Positions 1-8,444 are shown, numbered from the stretch's first letter. The stretch: 38,377 nucleotides of DNA from JAWXTP01 sp044433415 (GCA_044433415.1 JAWXTP010000016.1:1-38377); one strand, 5' to 3'. Notes: a model not told the origin generated them from the letters alone. A program made the numbers and translations.

Positions 1-890
1 GTGGTTTCAGCATGGAAGACATCTTCGAACGGTTCGGTGGCATGTGTGGTGGTCAGTTTGGCGGCTTTGGTGGCGGCGGAAGCTCTAGACGTGTAAATCG
101 CGGTAGTGACCTTCGTATCAAAGTGAAACTTTCTCTAAAAGATATCGCTAACGGTGTAGATAAAAAACTAAAGATAAACAAATTAGTAACATGTGACAAG
201 TGCGGTGGCTCTGGTGCTAAAGACAGTCACTCTTTTACTACTTGTAACACTTGTAACGGCTCAGGTCACGTTACACAGGTTGTAAACACTTTCTTTGGAA
301 GAACACAAACAACAGCTCAGTGTCCTACTTGTCACGGTGAGGGTAAAATTATCACTGCAAAATGTGACAAATGTGCTGGCAATGGAGTTGTTAGAGACGA
401 GGAAGTTGTTGAAGTACACATACCTAAAGGTATAGGTGAAGGCATGCAACTTTCGGTTTCTGGCAAAGGTAATGCTGCTAAGAACGGTGGAGTAAATGGT
501 GATTTACTTATCGTAATTGAGGAGGAGCAACACCCTGAGTTAACTAGAGATATTAACGACCTTATTTACAATTTAAAACTTAAAGTAACTGATGCTATTT
601 TGGGTACATCTATAGAAGTTCCATCGGTTGACGGCAAAGTTAAGATAAAAATTGAAGCTGGCACTCAACCAGGTAGAGTCCTTCGCTTAAGAGGTAAGGG
701 TCTTCCTGATATCAACGGTTACAGAACAGGCGACTTACTTGTATGTGTTGACATTCACATACCTACAAGCATAACAAAAGATGAGCGCAAAATTTTAGAA
801 ACACTAAACAACTCCCCATCATTCAAAGTGAACGACAAAAACAAAAGTGAAGCTAACATTTTTGACAGAATGAGAAACTTTTTTAGATAG
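1..890 (+). CDS. dnaJ: Chaperone DnaJ, 5' end outside window
   Basis: Partial gene; the frame is open from base 3, so the start and the N-terminal J domain lie upstream of the window. The visible part begins in the Gly/Phe-rich linker (GGFGGGG), then has the cysteine-rich zinc domain with four CxxCxGxG repeats (counting from the Met codon at 12: C61/C64, C78/C81, C104/C107, C118/C121), then the substrate-binding C-terminal domains I and II. DnaJ is the Hsp40 co-chaperone that hands unfolded proteins to DnaK and stimulates its ATPase in the cytoplasm. In many bacteria it follows grpE, which would be outside the window. The Met at 12 is internal and not the real start. All four zinc motifs are intact, so identity is very secure. 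Confidence 0.97.
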   Translation, partial: GFSMEDIFERFGGMCGGQFGGFGGGGSSRRVNRGSDLRIKVKLSLKDIANGVDKKLKINKLVTCDKCGGSGAKDSHSFTTCNTCNGSGHVTQVVNTFFGRTQTTAQCPTCHGEGKIITAKCDKCAGNGVVRDEEVVEVHIPKGIGEGMQLSVSGKGNAAKNGGVNGDLLIVIEEEQHPELTRDINDLIYNLKLKVTDAILGTSIEVPSVDGKVKIKIEAGTQPGRVLRLRGKGLPDINGYRTGDLLVCVDIHIPTSITKDERKILETLNNSPSFKVNDKNKSEANIFDRMRNFFR

Positions 891-937
891 ACTTTAGAGG
901 ACTTCTAAAAACTGTATTTTAAAATAACACGCATTTA

Positions 938-972
938 AAGAACCATGTTACAAAATTTGTAACATGGTTCTT
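938..972 (+). terminator. Hairpin terminator after dnaJ
   Basis: A 17-base arm (938-954) and its exact reverse complement (956-972) are separated by one base, 50 bases after the dnaJ stop. The arms read AAGAACCATGTTACAAA and its complement. Only a weak T-run follows, as is common in Bacteroidota. Just before it, 896-925 has a short sequence resembling the interspersed repeat family described at 5675. Confidence 0.8.
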
Positions 973-1282
973 ATATTATCATTTACTCCTAGTTTTTTTT
1001 TAAATATTTCTAAAGAGAACAACCCCATTAATAACATTTAATCTTTCAACAAACAAAACTAAAGTATACTTTATTTATACCGAAAAAACACCATCTTAAT
1101 ACAACTTTATTTAAAAATAAATATTAATTTTGCATAAATCCGTTATTTACATAATGCACTTATAACGATTTAGCAGGTACCTTTAACACCGTATACACGA
1201 TCTTCAATACACAAAAAACAACCTTTTGTAGAAAAAAAATAACTTTTTATAGAAATTACTACAATTCTTTTTTTTGTTTTTT

Positions 1283-1290
1283 TACCTTTG
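1283..1290 (+). promoter_or_regulatory. Candidate -7 box for the DUF1566 gene
   Basis: TACCTTTG matches the Bacteroidota -7 consensus TAnnTTTG. No TTTG element is found at the usual 19-21 base distance upstream, so support is partial. A start a few bases downstream would place the transcript 5' end at or inside the 1291-1499 structured segment and give a leader of roughly 240 bases before the ATG at 1534. Confidence 0.45.
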
Positions 1291-1499
1291 CATTAAGATA
1301 TTCACAGAATATCTATACTGACAATGTAGATGTGTTACGACCTTGTTTGAAATAAAGATCCCTTTCCCTAATCAAATAACTTTATTTCAATGAAGCAAAT
1401 TCAGTCCTATATATCATACGTACATCAGACCCCACCCAATCTTAAATTTTAATGATTGCTTTATCTGGGTTGTAACCTCTATTGTCAGATATCTTAATG
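1291..1499 (+). ncRNA. Candidate structured leader RNA
   Basis: The segment folds on paper into a closed multi-helix structure. P1: CATTAAGATAT (1291-1301) with 1489-1499, 11 pairs. P2: CTGACAAT (1318-1325) with 1481-1488, 8 pairs. P3: GTTACGACC (1334-1342) with 1468-1476, 9 pairs including one G-U. P4: a hairpin TGAAATAAAG (1348-1357) with 1380-1389, 10 pairs. A weaker AAGCAA/TTGCTT pair (1393-1398 with 1456-1461) may exist. A local hairpin AGATATTC-ACA-GAATATCT (1296-1314) competes with P1, so two states are possible. It lies directly downstream of a -7 box and ends 34 bases before the DUF1566 ATG with no terminator after it, which fits a cis-acting leader better than a free sRNA. No known riboswitch core was recognised. 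The remaining part of the 891-1533 gap (973-1282) shows only AT-rich sequence. Confidence 0.5.
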
Positions 1500-1533
1500 A
1501 TAACAATAACACAATTAACTAAATTTATATAAT

Positions 1534-3105
1534 ATGAAAACTGCTAAATGTAAATTATTGATATTAGCAATGATAATATTTGGAACATTAGCTCAATGTC
1601 AAAGTACTAACAACTCTCTTAATTATCCTTTAGTTGCAACTGGTCAAGTTGTCTGTTACGATATTAACGGCAATGAAATTACCGCTCCTTCTAAAGGGGA
1701 TTCTCTTTACGGTCAAGATGCAAACTATTTGATGGGGTTACCTATGTCTTATGTAGATAACGGTGATGGCACAATCTCAGACCTTAATACAGGACTTACT
1801 TGGCAGAAAACACCTCCTACTGAAGGTATGACTTGGTATGAAGCTATAGAGTATTGTGAGAATCTAGAACTTGCTGGGTATTCAGACTGGCGTATGCCAA
1901 CTCTTAAAGAACTTTTCGCTATCAGTAATTTTAGTACAGGTTGGCCTTACCTTAATACAGAATATTTTGACTTAGCTACAGGTAGTGTAGGTAAAGATGA
2001 ACAATACTGGGCTCTTAATAAATATGTAGGTGAAACTGTTGAAGGTCGCTCTGATGCAGCTTTCGGTGTAAACCATGCAACAGGCCATATTAAAGCGTAT
2101 GCTGCTGGTGGCTCTATGTCTAATAGAGGTGGTGCCCCTGGTCAAGGTGGCGGCCAAGGTAATCAACAAGGCGGTCGTCCAGAAGCTGGTCAAGGTAGAC
2201 CTCAAGGTGGACAACCTGGTGGTAACATGCCTCAACGCCCTGAAGGTGATACTACTCGCATGGCTGGTAGAGGTGGCGCTCCTGGTCAAGGTGGCGGTCA
2301 AGGTAATCAACAAGGTGGTCGTCCAGAAGCTGGCCAAAGTAGACCTCAAGGTGGACAACCTGGTGGTAACATGCCTCAACGCCCAGAAGGCGACACTACT
2401 CGCATGGCTGGTAGAGGTGGTGCTCCTGGTCAAGGCGGCAGTAAAGGTAATCAACAAGGTCATGAAGCTGGTCAAGGCAGACCTCAAGGCGAACAACCTG
2501 GTGGTCAAAATGGTCAACAAAATGGAGGCAAACCTGGAGGTATGATGATGGCAAACCCTATGGCTAAACACGTACGTGCCGTAAGAGGAAATGTATATGG
2601 CATCAATGAATTTGTAGACAATGGAGACGGCACAATTACAGATAAAGCTACTGGTCTTATGTGGGCAAAAGAAGACAACGGTAAAGGTATAGAATGGGGC
2701 GAAGCTCTAACATACGCAGAAAATGCTTCTTTAGCTAACTACAGCGATTGGAGATTACCTAATGTTAAAGAGTTACAAAGTATAGTAGATTACAGCTATG
2801 CTCCTAGTAGTACAGAAACAAAACCTGCTATTAATCCTATCTTCTCTTGTACTCCTTTTATTAATGAAGCTGGTGATGATGATTTTGGTTATTATTGGAC
2901 AGGAACATCAGCATGTTTCAGAAAAGGTCAACCTTTCTATTTCGCATGGTACGTAGCTTTTGGTCGTGCTGTAAATAACGAAGGTAAAGATTTCCACGGT
3001 GCTGGTGCTGTACGTTTCGACTCTAAGAGCGACAATGGACAAATTGTTGAGGGTGGAGAAGAAAGATATTTTAACTTTGTACGTCTAGTTCGTTCTACAA
3101 AATAA
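1534..3105 (+). CDS. DUF1566 (Lcl-type) lipoprotein with Gly/Gln-rich repeat core
   Basis: 523 residues. The N-terminus is a signal peptide ending in LAQC, so a lipoprotein anchored at Cys22 is likely (the -1 Gln is atypical for a lipobox). Two DUF1566 domains are visible: one around residues 72-190 (VDNGDGTISDLNTGLTW ... YSDWRMPTLKEL) and one around 360-521 (VDNGDGTITDKATGLMW ... YSDWRLPNVKEL ... YWTGTS ... FNFVRLVRS). Between them, residues about 198-330 are Gly/Gln/Pro/Arg-rich and made of 48-residue tandem repeats. DUF1566 (Lcl C-terminal) domains occur in secreted, often adhesive, proteins such as the Legionella collagen-like protein; no function is proved for this one. It is preceded by a long structured leader and followed, after a hairpin, by a sensor kinase and LytTR regulator on the same strand, so regulation by or input to that system is possible. 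An extracellular or surface role is inferred only. Confidence 0.85.
   Translation: MKTAKCKLLILAMIIFGTLAQCQSTNNSLNYPLVATGQVVCYDINGNEITAPSKGDSLYGQDANYLMGLPMSYVDNGDGTISDLNTGLTWQKTPPTEGMTWYEAIEYCENLELAGYSDWRMPTLKELFAISNFSTGWPYLNTEYFDLATGSVGKDEQYWALNKYVGETVEGRSDAAFGVNHATGHIKAYAAGGSMSNRGGAPGQGGGQGNQQGGRPEAGQGRPQGGQPGGNMPQRPEGDTTRMAGRGGAPGQGGGQGNQQGGRPEAGQSRPQGGQPGGNMPQRPEGDTTRMAGRGGAPGQGGSKGNQQGHEAGQGRPQGEQPGGQNGQQNGGKPGGMMMANPMAKHVRAVRGNVYGINEFVDNGDGTITDKATGLMWAKEDNGKGIEWGEALTYAENASLANYSDWRLPNVKELQSIVDYSYAPSSTETKPAINPIFSCTPFINEAGDDDFGYYWTGTSACFRKGQPFYFAWYVAFGRAVNNEGKDFHGAGAVRFDSKSDNGQIVEGGEERYFNFVRLVRSTK
2125..2508 (+). repeat. 144-bp coding tandem repeat, 2 full units plus a partial third
   Basis: Units start at 2125, 2269 and 2413, exactly 144 bases (48 codons) apart. 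Each begins RGGAPGQGG and runs through NQQGGRPEAG, PQGGQPGGNMPQRPEGD and TTRMAG. Units 1 and 2 are nearly identical at DNA level; the third is shortened and diverged (GSKGNQQGHEAGQ). The period keeps the reading frame, so copy number can change by recombination without breaking the protein. The other-frame ORFs over this stretch, on both strands, are products of the repeat and not genes. Confidence 0.9.
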
Positions 3106-3153
3106 TAGAAATACAAACAAATAGTACACAACTATTTACAATACTTAAAAATA

Positions 3154-3187
3154 TTTTCCTGCAAGAGATATATCTCTTGCAGGAAAA
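3154..3187 (+). terminator. Perfect 34-bp palindrome between DUF1566 gene and kinase
   Basis: TTTTCCTGCAAGAGATA (3154-3170) is followed at once by its exact reverse complement (3171-3187). With flanking A and T runs it can act as an intrinsic terminator or an attenuator. It lies 48 bases after the DUF1566 stop and 18 bases before the kinase ATG, so it may reduce read-through and set a lower kinase level. Confidence 0.75.
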
Positions 3188-3204
3188 TTTACATTTATAA
3201 ATCT

Positions 3205-4320
3205 ATGGACAAAATTAAAAAAATATCGGTAATAGAATATACAATTATATCTATACTATGGGTACTTATTTTCATAACACCTGTACTTTTTGGAAATGAA
3301 TTTGACAAAAGGTGGAATGCTATTTATACTATATGGATTGAATATTCTCTTATTTTTATAATATTTGCTGTTAATAGATTTATTCTTATGCCTCGTTTTT
3401 TCTTAAAAAACAAATTTAAGGAATATCTATTCTGGGTATTAATATTACTATCTACCACATTTATATTAGTAACTTATGGGGATATAGTAGATAAGATATT
3501 AAATTACATTACTGGTGAGACATCTGACATACCTCGCTATTCTATACGCAAGCCTGCTATGCCATCTGGTGATAATATTGTCAGAATTAGAAGACATATT
3601 TCACTTGCGAACCCTATCCCTATGATTCCTCCATTTTTAAATATGTTAGTTCTATTTATATTAACAATAGGACTTGATATTGGTTTAATTTTATCTTTAA
3701 AATGGCTTCAATCTCAAAAACAACAAGCTGAACAAAAAAGTGAGAATGTAAGTATTCAGCTAGCTCAGCTTCAAAGTCAAATTAGCCCTCACTTTTTCAT
3801 GAATACACTTAACAATATTCATGCTTTAGTAGCTATAGACCCCGATAAAGCTCAAGATACCATAATCAAGTTGTCTCATTTAATGGATTACCTACTATAT
3901 GAGACTACTTCTGTTCAAGTATCTATAAAAAAGGAACTTGAGTTTACGAGAAACTATGTTAACTTAATGAAGTTAAGATATTCAAATAGAGTTACTATTA
4001 ATTTAAATATAGATGAAAACATACCTAAAGTAAAGGTTCCTCCATTATTGTTTCTAAATTTTATTGAAAATGCTTTTAAACATGGAATTTCATATACAGA
4101 GAAGTCTTATATAAAGATAGCATTTTTATATAATAATGATATGATAGAGTTAGATGTAGAGAACAGTGATTTTGCAAAAATCTCATCTAAAAATCAAGGT
4201 TTGGGTATTTCAAATATAGAAAAACGATTACGGCTATTGTATAAAGATCGTCATAAACTAAAGATTAACAAAGATAACAATATTTTTCGCGTAAACCTTA
4301 AAATTCCTATTTCATTATGA
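3205..4320 (+). CDS. LytS-family membrane sensor histidine kinase
   Basis: 371 residues. Four hydrophobic segments (about 11-30, 43-60, 73-92, 143-165) form the membrane sensor, with a loop of about 50 residues at 93-142 between the third and fourth. A short coiled coil (about 168-192) leads to the His_kinase domain: SQISPHFFMNTLNNIHALV with the phospho-acceptor His196. The ATP-binding domain has the N box FIENAFKHG (Asn289) and a G box QGLGISNIEKRL (about 331-342). This is the family that phosphorylates LytTR regulators. The stop overlaps the start of the next gene by four bases (ATGA), so the pair is translationally coupled. The stimulus is unknown: there is no periplasmic sensor domain of known type. 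No other kinase-family motif is missing. Confidence 0.95.
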   Translation: MDKIKKISVIEYTIISILWVLIFITPVLFGNEFDKRWNAIYTIWIEYSLIFIIFAVNRFILMPRFFLKNKFKEYLFWVLILLSTTFILVTYGDIVDKILNYITGETSDIPRYSIRKPAMPSGDNIVRIRRHISLANPIPMIPPFLNMLVLFILTIGLDIGLILSLKWLQSQKQQAEQKSENVSIQLAQLQSQISPHFFMNTLNNIHALVAIDPDKAQDTIIKLSHLMDYLLYETTSVQVSIKKELEFTRNYVNLMKLRYSNRVTINLNIDENIPKVKVPPLLFLNFIENAFKHGISYTEKSYIKIAFLYNNDMIELDVENSDFAKISSKNQGLGISNIEKRLRLLYKDRHKLKINKDNNIFRVNLKIPISL

Positions 4321-5036
4321 TAAGCTGCATAGTCGTAGACGATGAACCTTTAGCCCTTCAACAACTTGAGAACTACATTAAAAACACACCCTTTTTAGAA
4401 CTTAAAGGATGTTTTGAAAGTTCTGTTGAAGCTCTTACATTTTTGCGTACAACAACTGTAGACCTACTTTTTGTAGATATTAATATGCCCGAATTGACAG
4501 GTTTTGAATTTATTGAAGCTATACCTTTTAAGGCTAAAGTAATATTTACTACTGCATATAGAGAATATGCTCTAGAAGGGTTTCAAGTTGATGCTGCGGA
4601 TTACTTACTAAAACCAATAAGCTATGGTGCGTTTTATAAATCTATAGAAAAGATACAACATAGGTATTTTAACTCTGAAACAGCACCACAAAGTACTTCA
4701 GCAACAAACACTGAACCTAATTTTATATTTGTTCGTTCTGAATATAAATCCGTACGTATTAATATAGACGAGATACAGTATATAGAATCTAAAAAAGAAT
4801 ATCTAAATATCACTCTTAATAACGGTGAGCCTATAGTTACACACGGGAGTCTTAACAACATAATGGAGAAGCTACCTAGTAAATCATTTATGCGCGTACA
4901 CCGCTCGTATATAGTAAACTTATATGCTATCACAATTGTAGAACGCAATAACATAGTTTTTGGTAAGGTACGTATACCTATCAGCGACAGTACTAAAGAC
5001 GCCTTTCAGTATTTCCTAGAAAATGGGCACATGTAG
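4317..5036 (+). CDS. LytTR-family response regulator
   Basis: 239 residues. The N-terminal receiver domain (1-120) has the acidic pair Asp8/Asp9, phospho-acceptor Asp54 in LLFVDINMPELTG, Thr79 and Lys99. The LytTR DNA-binding domain (about 132-237) shows the typical IQYIESKKEYLNI and SFMRVHRSYIVNL motifs. It is the partner of the kinase with which it overlaps by four bases and is expected to bind direct-repeat sites in promoters of target genes. Targets are not visible here; the upstream DUF1566 gene is a candidate only by position. Family assignment is secure, specific function is not. Confidence 0.95.
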   Translation: MISCIVVDDEPLALQQLENYIKNTPFLELKGCFESSVEALTFLRTTTVDLLFVDINMPELTGFEFIEAIPFKAKVIFTTAYREYALEGFQVDAADYLLKPISYGAFYKSIEKIQHRYFNSETAPQSTSATNTEPNFIFVRSEYKSVRINIDEIQYIESKKEYLNITLNNGEPIVTHGSLNNIMEKLPSKSFMRVHRSYIVNLYAITIVERNNIVFGKVRIPISDSTKDAFQYFLENGHM

Positions 5037-5083
5037 GTTTAAGTACATATTGGGAGTGTTACATGAAACTAAAGATGACTTCT

Positions 5084-5129
5084 AAAAAAAATCAGAAAAT
5101 TCAAAACAAATTAATTTTCTGATTTTTTT
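5084..5129. terminator. Bidirectional terminator between convergent genes
   Basis: An A-run followed by TCAGAAAATT (5084-5101) pairs with AATTTTCTGA and a T-run (5113-5129). A hairpin with A-tract and T-tract on opposite sides sits between the response regulator (+) and mgsA (-), and should stop transcription from both. Confidence 0.85.
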
Positions 5130-5156
5130 CCTTCAAGCAAGGTTCTACAAATGGAT

Positions 5157-5624
5157 TTACTTAACCAAAGAACGTTCGATATAAGACTTGTAATCTTTAA
5201 CTGCAATCTGATATTCACCATCAAAGAAAGGTGAAGATATAAGAAAATCTGCTGTAGAACGATTAAATGCAGCAGGTACATTATACACTGTAGCAAGTCG
5301 CATAAGCGCTTTCACATCGACATCATGAGGCTGAGCCATCATAGGATCCCAAAAGAATATCATTAAGTCTATTTCCCCCTCAGAAATCATTGCTCCTAAC
5401 TGTTGGTCACCACCTAGAGGTCCACTTTTCAGTAATGTTATTTCAAAACGACCATGGTTGTTACCACGTCTTTCAAGTAATGTAGAAGTTACTAACTTGC
5501 CTGTTGTCCCTGTACATATAAGGTTATGTTTCAATAATACTTCCCAGTTCCAGTCTACCCATTCAGCTAAATCTTGCTTCATATTATCATGAGCTACTAA
5601 AGCTATTCGTTTTCTTTGTTTCAT
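5157..5624 (-). CDS. mgsA: Methylglyoxal synthase
   Basis: 155 residues, close to the 152 of E. coli MgsA. Converts dihydroxyacetone phosphate to methylglyoxal and phosphate, a bypass of lower glycolysis used when sugar phosphates build up. Visible family motifs: IALVAHDNMK at the N-terminus, the phosphate loop TGTTG (about 38-42), GPLGGDQQLGAMISEG with catalytic Asp73, and FFWDPMMAQPHDVDVKALMRLA with His100 and Asp101. It carries a short insertion (about residues 51-60) compared with E. coli. It is the last gene of the leftward run; a large repeat hairpin separates it from the cysQ-like gene, so it may have its own promoter. Confidence 0.97.
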   Translation of the reverse strand: MKQRKRIALVAHDNMKQDLAEWVDWNWEVLLKHNLICTGTTGKLVTSTLLERRGNNHGRFEITLLKSGPLGGDQQLGAMISEGEIDLMIFFWDPMMAQPHDVDVKALMRLATVYNVPAAFNRSTADFLISSPFFDGEYQIAVKDYKSYIERSLVK

Positions 5625-5674
5625 AATGATGTATTTTATAAATTTTTAATAAGTCCTCTTTAAAAATACCTTAT

Positions 5675-5775
5675 AGGGAGTTCTAGAAACTGGTTTTATT
5701 CGATTTCGTATTTTAAAGTTTTAGATTTGAAGCTTTAAAATACGAAAACGTTAAAATCCAGTTTTTAGAAATCCC
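5675..5775. repeat. Long imperfect inverted repeat, member of an interspersed family
   Basis: A 43-base arm (5675-5717, starting GGGAGTTCTAGAAACTGG) pairs with 5733-5775 with about seven mismatches, around a 15-base loop. It fills the gap between the stop of the cysQ-like gene and mgsA. Related shorter hairpins with the same GGGGA(G/A)TTCTA..AAACT core and a CGTTAAAATCCAGTTT right arm occur at 26780, 31777 and 34067. It could act as terminator, mRNA stabiliser or be a decayed mobile repeat. Confidence 0.75.
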
Positions 5776-6615
5776 TTATATTTCTACTGTTGGAAAAGTT
5801 GCAACAAAACCGTCAATCTCTAAATGCTGCTTATTGAAGGCTATTTTCTCCTTGTTAAGATGTAGGGTGTTAGCCCCCACACTCTCAGCTATAGCAACTC
5901 CTGCGGCTAAATCCCAATCATACAGTCTAGTAAAACGAACATAAGCATCAATTTTATCTTCTGCTATGTAACAGAATTTTAGAGAACTTCCACAAGTTAC
6001 TATCTCTACATCTTCATACTTCTGTTCTAGCTGTTCTAAAAACTCTTTAGTCTCTTCGTTAAGGTGCGAACGAGTTATTCCGACTCTTAACTTATCACCT
6101 CTTTGCCAAACTTTTCTTTTTAGTTTTTTTCCGTGTGCAAATAAGTCAGTTATTCTTAATTCTTCGTTAAAAGAAAGTGAATTTTCTATTAAGAAAGATC
6201 CACGGCTAGGATCAGAGAAATAAAGCCTCCCCGTTGCAGGCTGTAGTATAACTCCAAATAATGGCTTTGCAGCACTCATGAACGCTATCGAAACTACAAA
6301 CTCACCATTATGTTTCACAAACTCTCTTGTTCCATCAAGAGGATCTACAAGCCAATACAAATCCAAACTATAGCGTTCCTCATATAACATATTACGACCC
6401 TCTTCACTCAGCAGCGGGATACGCGTTTGTGAAAGATGGCGTTTAATGGTGTTATGAGAAACAGTATCTGCTTCTGTAATGATAGTTGCATCAGACTTGT
6501 AATTAACGTCTATTTCGTTACTACTGTCATATATTTTCATTATCTCACGTGCTCCTAAAATTGCAGCGTTACAGGCGTTTACTAATAAATAATCTATTAA
6601 TTCTTGTTGTAGCAT
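5776..6615 (-). CDS. cysQ: 3'(2'),5'-bisphosphate nucleotidase (CysQ type)
   Basis: 279 residues, inositol monophosphatase superfamily. Removes the 3' phosphate from PAP/PAPS, recycling the by-product of sulfotransfer and sulfate reduction. Metal-site motifs are complete: Glu71-Glu72 in LLSEEG, Asp91 and Asp94 in DPLDGTREF, and Asp234 in YDWDLAAGVAIAE. The DGTREFVK motif and length fit CysQ better than inositol monophosphatase. No sulfate-assimilation genes are in the window, so the exact substrate is inferred. It is in the leftward run 28 bases downstream of the TPR gene and may be cotranscribed with it. The stop codon abuts the right arm of the repeat at 5675-5775. Confidence 0.9.
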   Translation of the reverse strand: MLQQELIDYLLVNACNAAILGAREIMKIYDSSNEIDVNYKSDATIITEADTVSHNTIKRHLSQTRIPLLSEEGRNMLYEERYSLDLYWLVDPLDGTREFVKHNGEFVVSIAFMSAAKPLFGVILQPATGRLYFSDPSRGSFLIENSLSFNEELRITDLFAHGKKLKRKVWQRGDKLRVGITRSHLNEETKEFLEQLEQKYEDVEIVTCGSSLKFCYIAEDKIDAYVRFTRLYDWDLAAGVAIAESVGANTLHLNKEKIAFNKQHLEIDGFVATFPTVEI

Positions 6616-6643
6616 ACAGTACTAATTTATGGAAAAACTCCCC

Positions 6644-8395
6644 TTATTTTAAAATTTCTAATTTCTCTTCTATTAATTTTGCATCTGCTCCACTTTCTAG
6701 AGCTTTTCTGTAATATCTCCTAGCATTAAGATTTTCACCTAAAGCAGCTAAAATCTCTGCATAATGTAAGAATATCTCAGGGTTATCCTCATTAACTAAG
6801 GCAATAGCTCTTAACTGATGAGTCTTAGCTTCCTCGTTCCTATCTAGAAGATGCAGAATCCAAGCATAAGTATCTAAATACGTACCATTATGAGGTTCTT
6901 TTTTTATAACTTTCTTTATCATCTCTAAGGCATAATCTAAATCACGCATATCTAAAGAAAGATAATAAGCATAGTTATTAAGAATCATTATATTCTCAGG
7001 ATTGTATTTCAGTGACTTATTATAGTTCTTATAAGCTGTCTTCTTATTACCTATAGTATAATAAGTGTCACCTATAGTTCCATAATATACGCTTTTCATA
7101 GAGTCTGACTGCTGTTTCAACCTACCTTTTAGCATTTCTAACGCCTCAACATGCATTTCATTTTGTCCCAACACATAAGCTAAGTAAAGAGGCTGTTCTG
7201 AATCTTCCTTAAACCTTTCTGAAGCTACATTCACATAATACAATACGGAATCTCTATTTTTACGATAGTTGTATGAAGATATTAAGTTATTACTCGCTAT
7301 AATTTGGTCTTCATTGCTAATCTTATCATTAAAAATCAATTTCCTTAACGTTTCTAGATATTCGTCCTCATGCCCCATAGAAGCAAGATGGCTAACATAT
7401 ATCATTTCCACTTCAAAATTATAGTCATAGACTTCACGAAGTACATCTACCAACTTCGAAACCTGAATAGGAAAAGATGTATAATAATACTCTGTCCTTA
7501 ACACCTCGTTATAGTAACGTCTTTTTAAATCAAAAGGAACTTCATTACTTCTAAAAATTGCATCTAAGCAGTTAAATATCTTTATAGACTTATTGTTTCT
7601 GTAATAGTTTGCAAGGTCACTCAACAAGGGTACGTAAGTTGAATCTATCTGATAGGCTTGTTGTAAAGTTTCATAAGCCAAAGAATCTTTATTTATCATG
7701 CCATAAGCCATACCTAACTTATGTTTTACAACTACAGATTCTGGAACTAAGCGATCTAAAGCCTCACAATTAGAAACATAGGCTACAGTTTTATTGTCCC
7801 TAAGTAACAAATCCCCCTTATATGATACTATATCTGGATCACTACTGTATTTTACCATAGCAGAATCTATAGTTCGTATAGCCATATTTTTATCGCCTAT
7901 ATAATCATACAACGCTGTAAGATACCTATAGGTATCAGCAGTATATTCAACCCTTGAATGTAAATCTTTTATAAGATCTATACTTTTTATGTATTGTTCG
8001 TTAGAACTATAAAGTGAGCTAAGTTGATACTTATAATCTATATTATCCTTGTCTAGTTCAACAGCTTTTTCAACTACACGAACTGCATCACCAAGATTTC
8101 TAGTTATATTTCCCAACTGAAATAAAGTGGGTGCATGTAAAGAATCTAAAGCATAACATTTATCAAGATAGCGTCGTGCCGCTAGCGTATCCCCAGTCAA
8201 TTTCAACTCATAAATAGCACGCAAATAATAATCTGTAAGTTTACGACTTTCCTCTGGGTATTTAGACCTAACAATCTTAGTAACATCCTCTTTCTCTGAT
8301 TTCTTAGTTTGAGAACCTTGTGCAAAAGAGGGCAATGATAATAAAAAAGCTATTATCATTGTCGAAAACACAACTATTTTTCTATATTTTAACAT
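6644..8395 (-). CDS. Exported TPR-repeat protein
   Basis: 583 residues. A signal peptide (about 1-25, ending SFAQG) indicates export to the periplasm or outer membrane. The rest is helical TPR-like repeats, clearest near 80-200 (ALDSLHAPTLFQLGNI) and 435-583 (IGDTYYTIGNKKTAYKNYNKSLKYNP, and AEILAALGENLNARRYYRKALE). TPR proteins are scaffolds; no catalytic motif is seen. It lies 49 bases after dut in the same direction. A TPR gene next to dut is a frequent arrangement in Bacteroidales, which supports this being a conserved envelope protein, but the partner is unknown. The assignment rests on repeat pattern and context. Confidence 0.85.
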   Translation of the reverse strand: MLKYRKIVVFSTMIIAFLLSLPSFAQGSQTKKSEKEDVTKIVRSKYPEESRKLTDYYLRAIYELKLTGDTLAARRYLDKCYALDSLHAPTLFQLGNITRNLGDAVRVVEKAVELDKDNIDYKYQLSSLYSSNEQYIKSIDLIKDLHSRVEYTADTYRYLTALYDYIGDKNMAIRTIDSAMVKYSSDPDIVSYKGDLLLRDNKTVAYVSNCEALDRLVPESVVVKHKLGMAYGMINKDSLAYETLQQAYQIDSTYVPLLSDLANYYRNNKSIKIFNCLDAIFRSNEVPFDLKRRYYNEVLRTEYYYTSFPIQVSKLVDVLREVYDYNFEVEMIYVSHLASMGHEDEYLETLRKLIFNDKISNEDQIIASNNLISSYNYRKNRDSVLYYVNVASERFKEDSEQPLYLAYVLGQNEMHVEALEMLKGRLKQQSDSMKSVYYGTIGDTYYTIGNKKTAYKNYNKSLKYNPENIMILNNYAYYLSLDMRDLDYALEMIKKVIKKEPHNGTYLDTYAWILHLLDRNEEAKTHQLRAIALVNEDNPEIFLHYAEILAALGENLNARRYYRKALESGADAKLIEEKLEILK

Positions 8396-8444
8396 CTATA
8401 TTTATAAATAATTAAACCGATAGGCAACCCCTGTCTCCGAAATG

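Noticed and set aside
1291..1499. Naming the leader as 6S RNA or a known riboswitch class
   Set aside because: No diagnostic core motif was recognised and there is no terminator after it; only pairing can be supported by eye.
1972..2571. ORFs of 199 (minus) and 156 (plus) codons in other frames over the DUF1566 repeat
   Set aside because: They result from the codon periodicity of the tandem repeat and have repetitive, low-complexity products.
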